From Mycocentrospora acerina (Eukaryota > Ascomycota > Dothideomycetes > Pleosporales): a stretch of 64,000 bases of DNA. Shown here one piece after another: positions 58,701 through 64,000 of this stretch (the stretch's first letter is position 1; each line of letters starts with the position of its first letter). The stretch is taken from NCBI GenBank assembly GCA_022701365.1, contig JAKUHH010000064.1, positions 62,001 through 126,000 of the forward strand. The letters are read 5' to 3'. Position numbers and translations under genes: made by a program. The notes under the pieces are model-generated. The model did no database searches and was not told where the DNA came from. It saw nothing but the letters and a program-made list of their open reading frames with translations.

Positions 58701-59517
58701 TTAGCTTTTAGATGCAGTAAAAATCAGAACAGAGATTCTATTATACAGAAAGCTTTAAAGTTATCTATGTAAAGAGCTTAGCCTACTGCAGCTTAAAATT
58801 GCTATTATAAAATAAATAAGTTAAGTAAAGCATTACCTAAGCTAGTTAACAAACCTTAAGAGTAATTACATAGGGCTATTATTTAGAGATGTAGCAGAGC
58901 AACTAATTTAGGCAATAAAGATAAATTTTGTTTAGAAGTTTAATAAAATTGTTGATTTACTTTTAGAGCTGTTGCTAAGTTAGTTTAAATATAAGTTAGT
59001 TAGTAGCTTTAAAAGAAGACTTTAAAGTACTGTTAGTTATTATATACAGGCTATTCTGCAGTACAGTAATAACAAGGGATTAGCCTTAGCAAAGAGTCTT
59101 CTGCTTAACTTATCTTTAACAAAAGTTAGGCGCTAAGGTTTGTCTAAGCTTGCAAGAACTAAGTAGATATTTCCTTAATTTAACAATGTAGACTTTGCTA
59201 AACAGGGTATTAACAATAATAGCCTACTAAGTAATCCTAATCTATCTGCTGCTAACTTTAATACAATTGCGTCTAGGTAGCAAGTAACTACTAATGCAAC
59301 AACTACCTAAACCTAGGCTGCTGCATATCTACTAAAGTAAATTGTCTGCAGTAGGTTTAGCATTAGAGGCCTGCAGACACTAGAGGCGTTAGAGGCGTTC
59401 TACAAGGAGTTTAAGGTGTGGTTAGGTAGTGCAAATAGTAGGACTAGCGGGCTAGAGTTAGGCGGCAATAATAGTAGAGAGGAGACTAACTAGCTATCAC
59501 AACCTGTAGTTTCTTAA
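55708..59517 (+). pseudogene. Unidentified 1,270-codon decayed transposon reading frame (ORF1)
   Basis: Read from the ATG at 55708, a single frame continues to TAA at 59515-59517 without any net frameshift. It is broken by roughly 100 internal stops, all TAA or TAG; I saw no TGA. Trp codons are nearly absent (one 'KVWLG' near the end), while CAA/CAG Gln codons survive alongside the stops. This fits RIP changing CAA/CAG and TGG to TAA/TAG. Readable stretches include 'INSIVFRALSLRVFKHNIKY', 'YFAFFSYMPLKYTNKVSNIV', 'NRVILPALNAVCSCRRRYYY' and, at the C-terminus, 'GLQTLEALEAFYKEFKVWLG'. The tail is Gly/Asn/Ser-rich. No reverse transcriptase, integrase or DDE motif was recognised. It could be a transposon protein of an unfamiliar class. 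Confidence 0.7.
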
Positions 59518-60473
59518 CACATAACTAAAAGCAACTTAAACTAAGACAGCAATTAATTTGTTTTATTTACTACATAGAAACACGCAGTTAGGCCTTTATA
59601 AAAAGGCTTTTTTTAAGAGTCTATATTTTGCGTCCTACTTCTAGCTTAAAATAGTAATATTCTTTTCTTCCTTTACAGTTTTTCTCTAATATTCTCCTAA
59701 TTATCCTGTTATGTGCCTTCCTTTGTCTACAACTTGTTTTACCTTTACCTTAGAATGTATCTTAAAACTTTCACCTTTACCTGTAAGTCTTAGCACGCCT
59801 TTATTTGCTACTGTTTGCAGCCTATCCACCTTTACTAAAAGACATCTACTGCTCTATAACTCTACCACCAAACTCTACCACTAAACTCTATTACCACTCC
59901 ACTACCACTCTACCACCACTTAACTAAGCTCCACCACCACTCAATCAAGCACTACCACCACTCAATTAAGCACCACTACTACTTAATTAAGCACCACCAC
60001 TACAACGCTCAAAAACAAGCTAATTGCTAGCCCCTTAAGCAAGTACATATAACATTGCCTTCACTGCATAAATTAAGTGCTAACAGCGTCAAATCTAATA
60101 GACTGCACGAGCGCGCGCTAATCTAATATTACTTGTAGGTAAAAGTACTACTAGAAGGTAAAGGTAGCCTCCTAAATATTTTCTAGCTACTTACACAAAG
60201 CAAGTAAGAGACAGATAATAACACTAGATTTAAACTAAAAGCCTTTTCCTAAACCCCTATTACTACGCACTAGTAATTTTTAGAATATATTTATAATAGA
60301 GGACCCTACCTTACTAGGACCTAAAACAGAAGATAGCATGACAGAGCGTAAGAATAAAATCCTAGAAACTACAATTAAGGTCTTTTACTAAGAACACTTA
60401 AGCAGCAATTAATAAAGGTAAGGGAAGAGCCCTTAATATAGGAGTTCCTAGAAAGCCTTTTTTAACACCCTTA
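59518..60473 (+). other. Spacer between the two long decayed frames
   Basis: About 950 bases of AT-rich DNA. It holds a CACCAC-rich tandem repeat (59860-60005) and copies of an AAAAGCCTTTTT-type motif (near 59600, 60238 and 60451). A short frame starting with ATG at 60338 reads 'MTERKNKILE' and then meets stops in a different phase from the downstream ORF; it may be an original start before a frameshift or intron. Confidence 0.5.
59860..60005 (+). repeat. CCACCA-rich minisatellite
   Basis: Imperfect units of about 24 bp, such as 'CACCACCACTCAATCAAGCA', 'CTACCACCACTCAATTAAGC' and 'ACCACTACTACTTAATTAAG', repeat across the interval, preceded by simpler CTCTACCA(C) repeats. Confidence 0.85.
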
Positions 60474-63400
60474 TTGCATAATAATTACCCTAAAAGCAAC
60501 AATAACAGTTTAGATGTTAGGTTAATAGCTAGCTCTGTTTTTAGAGATACTAAAATTGTTAGCCTTAATAACATACAATTCAACAATCTAGACACAGAAG
60601 ATGCGTACGACAGCAATTATAACACACTTCTAACTAAACCTAAGGGACATGCTAGACCAAGCATAGCTCCACCTAAGGTGCAGAAGAATGCGCTAGTTAA
60701 TCTTTCTAATTATAATTAGAAACCTATAATAGGCAGTGCTCTCTATGCTCTTCCTTTAAAGTATTATAAATACTGTTCTAAGATAGCTAAATTTCTTAGC
60801 CTATCTGTTACAGAATACAAGGAATTTTTGCTTAGCCTAGCAATTTAAAGGATTAGCAGCAATTATTAAATTAACTACATCCTACCCTGTAGAGCTAAAG
60901 CATTAGAGGACTAGAAGAAATTTGCATCTTGTAATACAGATCTTAAGAGACTGCTTATTTTATTTAAAACTAAAAAATCAATAGACCTTACTATGTAGTC
61001 TAATCTGCAACTAGAAGACTTAGCTAAATATAAATAAAGGGACTATCTTATCTACAATAGCTACTAGTGCTTGCAATAGCTAAAGCGCAATAGTTTCTTT
61101 AGTTCCTTAAGAGCTAATGTTACTGTACTAAACCGATTCTGCTAGGGATATCTTTTGTTAAAATCTATTAAGAGTTTTGCTAGAATTTCACAGGCAGAGC
61201 GTGATGCTCTGTTAGAGAAATTAGAGAAGGTAAAGAAATTAGCTACTGCACGCAAAGACTAACAGGCAGCTAACAATTATTTTAAAAAGCTTGCTACAGC
61301 TAAGCACATAATTAGAGGAGCTACTACTTCTAGTAAGAGGGCTTAAGAAAAGCCTTTTTCTAAACCCCTAACAGCCACAACTGTTAAGGACTCTAACAAG
61401 ATTCTAATTGCTTACCTTAATTAATACTGCGCTTAAGCAAAGCTAACAATTATTGCACTTAGTATATTAGATTTAAACATTTAGGAAGATGTTGCAACTA
61501 AAGGGGCTAAGCAAGGGTTTAATAGGAAATCTAATAAGGAAATTGTTAAAATTTTAGAGAGCATTAAACTACACAAAGAAAAGTTAAAAACAGATGCTAA
61601 GAGCAAGAGGCGCTGCGCAAATAAGGAGATTTAATTAGCAAAGGAAACTAAAGAGCTAAAGAAAACATTTAACAACATAAAGAAAACTAGTTAAAAGGAT
61701 CTCTACATTACTTTGCAAAGCTACCTAGAATTATTTGTTAAGTTGTAGTTTAGCAATTCTTATTATGTTAACTTTAACTAGCAGGTAAAGAACGCATTAA
61801 AGGGACTTCCTTACAAAGAAATTAAGGATAACAAGGAATTACTTGCACATTGTTTAGCAAGCAAATTGCTTCTACAGAAAAGTAATGCTAGAAAGCTTGC
61901 TGCAAGGATTAGCAAGACCCTTACTAAACTTAACATTAGACAAACTAAGGATCTTAATACAGCTATAAACAACAGCAAGAAAAGCATTAAAAAGGGCAAA
62001 AGTAAGAGTAGCATTAAAGGAACAGTTTTATTAACTAACTTTTAAGAATATAAGCTTCTATAACTAACAGAACAGCATAAGAAACTTGCATTGCAAATGT
62101 TAGCACTTATTAACAGCAAACGTTTCTAGCGTAACAACATTCGCAAAGCTCTAGAATTTTGCAAGATTACAGATTTAAGTGTTTTGCGTATCCTAGGACA
62201 GTCAAAAGACAAGGTACTGCGTTAGTAGCAGATATTATATGTGAAATAGGGCAACAAAATTATGCAGGGAAGATATACAAAAGGCAGTATAGACTGCAAT
62301 GCAATTAGCCTTAGAAAAATAGTTAAATATGCTGCCTACATTCTATATGTAAGTACTATTGCCCCCTTAGAAAAAGCCTTTTTCTAAACTACCCTAAACT
62401 CTGCTAATAAATTCTAACAACAGGTTATAAACAAATTAATGCGTAAGTTTAATGCAGCATCTAAAGACTCTAAGCCTAAATGCAAGCTTTAGCTAGTGCT
62501 TACTTTAGCACTACTTATAGGTAAGACTGTAATAGAGCTTATAAAGTTTAGTTCTAACTTTTAGATTATGTGCCTTTATAGTGACCCTAGAATACTAATA
62601 AACATAAGAGTGCGCGTTGTATTAAAACTTCTAGATAACAACCTAGTGTAGGACACTAGCAACAAGGCTAACCTGCAGATAATTATTATCTTATCTTACA
62701 ATACCTAGGCCTTGCAGTACAGACCACACGCTTAGACAACTTAGATACAAACAACTAGCAGGATAAGCAGCTAAGTAGAGAATAAAGTTCTAGACTTTGT
62801 AGAGGGCAATCTATGCAGTAGCAGAGGGAAGCTTTATAGCATTATCTGCAATAAGCTACAAAATAGGCTTTAGAATCACAATGCCTTTTAAAGTGCTGTT
62901 CTCTAGTGTAAAGCGCCTTAAATTTAGCTTTTTTCTAGCTCTCTAGCTCCCTAAGGCCTTAAAGACTACAGTTTATATCTTAAGCTTATTAAGATTAAGG
63001 AAGTTAGTAAAAATGCAAGATTTCCCTAGCTAGAGGACAACTACAACCTTAGTGTTAACCTGTACACTGTCTTAGACAACTACCCTGCTGCTAAGTACAG
63101 GTACACTGCATTCTGCTAGGAGAGATAGATTGTTGCTCTAACTTAAACAATAAAGACAATAAATCCTGCTATAATATACAAGCAGGGTAGAATAGCCTAA
63201 GATACGCTTGCTAAATTTATTTTAAGGCGCAACTATAACTTAAGTTACCTAATTAGTTCTGCATACACTATCTTAATAAATATGCTGCCCCTACAACATT
63301 TTTAACTTAAACTTCTATTTAGCTTAACTGCACAGGTTACATACAATAAGGCTTACAAGGATTAGAGCAACTAAATAGTAACCTCCTTAAACAAAAGAAT

Positions 63401-64000
63401 ACAAGACATAATGCAACTAAATCCTCGCGCTATAAGAGCGCTGTTACTTTTAACACTGTTTCCTCTTTTTAAGACTCTGCACCTTACTAATCCTAAGTAC
63501 AGGGAACTTAAGAAAGGTACCACATACAATCTAAAATTAGTAAAGACTGCCTAGAATAATAAAGATTAGAATTCCTAGTTTAACATTAAAAGCAAGATCT
63601 TTAAGGCTATGCCTGCTATAGGCAGGAATCTTATTTGTTAGCGCTAGCTTCTATTAAAAATCTAGAAACATTTAAAGGACAAGAATATCCCTATAGACAT
63701 TAATTTCAGGACTGCCCTCTTCCTAGTAATCTTTAAACTTATTTTGTTATTTTTGCTAAAGATTGCTACAGTCTTGTCTTAAATTCTTTGCTATGTTGCT
63801 GTTAAAGATAAGAAGATAATTATTTAGTTTTTACTTCTGCTTACTTAAGAATTAGTTCAAGAGTTTTTAATAATAATGCCTGTCCTTAGGGAAGACAACA
63901 TTCTCTAAAGTTTAGTAGCAGAAACCTTAGCAACAAAGCGCACACAGATCTAAAAGGATCTAAATAACTACAACAGTACACTTAGAATTGCGTTAATCTC
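60474..64000 (+). pseudogene. Unidentified decayed transposon reading frame (ORF2), runs off the window
   Basis: One frame can be followed from about 60474 to the last base (at least 1,175 codons) without a net shift. The first 81 codons are free of stops; after 60719 TAA and TAG recur, and I saw no TGA. Readable parts include 'KGHARPSIAPPKVQKNALVN' near the start and 'ALPLKYYKYCSKIAKFLSLS'. A Lys/Glu-rich helical region (about 61190-61690) with heptad-like patterns ('LLEKLEKVKKLATARKD') suggests a coiled coil. Hydrophobic C-terminal stretches ('IFKLILLFLLKIATVLS') lie near 63730. No conserved catalytic motif was recognised. Same strand, same decay pattern and close spacing suggest that ORF1 and ORF2 belong to one element. 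The start is uncertain because no ATG is present at 60474. Confidence 0.65.

Noticed and set aside
55708..64000. Functional genes using TAA/TAG as glutamine (ciliate-like code)
   Set aside because: Ordinary genes in the same window end at TAA/TAG normally, Trp codons are missing as well, and LINE and Gypsy remnants show the same stops at Trp and Gln sites. RIP explains all of this without recoding.

Overview
The window looks like nuclear DNA of a filamentous ascomycete (Pezizomycotina). Genes carry short introns (49-72 nt) with GT...AG borders and CTAAC/CTRAY-type branch sites. The recognisable families are typical of plant-associated or saprotrophic moulds: secreted hydrolases, a heme-thiolate peroxidase, a deuterolysin, a PTH11/SAT4-type rhodopsin-fold membrane protein and HET-domain debris. 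Gene-bearing stretches of balanced composition alternate with very AT-rich, gene-free stretches full of decayed transposons. In the decayed coding frames the stops are TAA and TAG only, as expected if CAA/CAG and TGG were mutated by RIP (C-to-T at CpA).

Layout. 1-3.3 kb: no convincing gene, one MITE. 3.3-8.1 kb: a membrane sulfatase/alkaline-phosphatase-superfamily gene (+) facing an adiponectin-receptor/hemolysin III (PAQR) gene (-). 8.1-12.7 kb: a GAA microsatellite and an internally deleted MFS transporter pseudogene. 12.7-17.5 kb: a secreted GH17 glucanase (-) and a secreted heme-thiolate peroxidase (+). 17.5-23 kb: no gene recognised, one hAT-like MITE. 23-29.5 kb: three minus-strand genes, namely a 12-cysteine secreted protein, an LPMO-like secreted protein with a predicted mature N-terminal His, and a Baeyer-Villiger monooxygenase. 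29.5-37.8 kb: transposon graveyard with solo LTRs and Tad1-type LINE remains. 37.8-43.1 kb: a secreted HELGH zincin and a PTH11-like seven-helix gene with an apparent one-base frame error. 43.2-43.9 kb: HET-domain and pogo-transposase remnants. 44-50.5 kb: AT-rich, with a Ty3/Gypsy protease remnant. 51.5-52.7 kb: an intact M35 deuterolysin. 52.7-64 kb: nested repeats, a 25-bp palindromic minisatellite, and two very long decayed reading frames on the same strand; the second runs off the right edge.

The intact genes are not an obvious pathway cluster. The shared theme is secretion: GH17 glucanase, heme-thiolate peroxidase, LPMO-like protein, cysteine-rich protein, HELGH zincin and deuterolysin all begin with signal peptides, and several sit between transposon-rich blocks. 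That is the two-speed arrangement often described for effector and secretome genes.

The most unusual item is the 55.7-64 kb block. Each of two reading frames (1,270 codons, and at least 1,175 codons) stays in one phase throughout. The first is broken by about 100 stops, all TAA or TAG. I could not assign either protein to a known transposon class. They may be two genes of one large, unclassified mobile element whose 5' region carries the palindromic minisatellite. All splice junctions, homologies and repeat relationships were read by eye.
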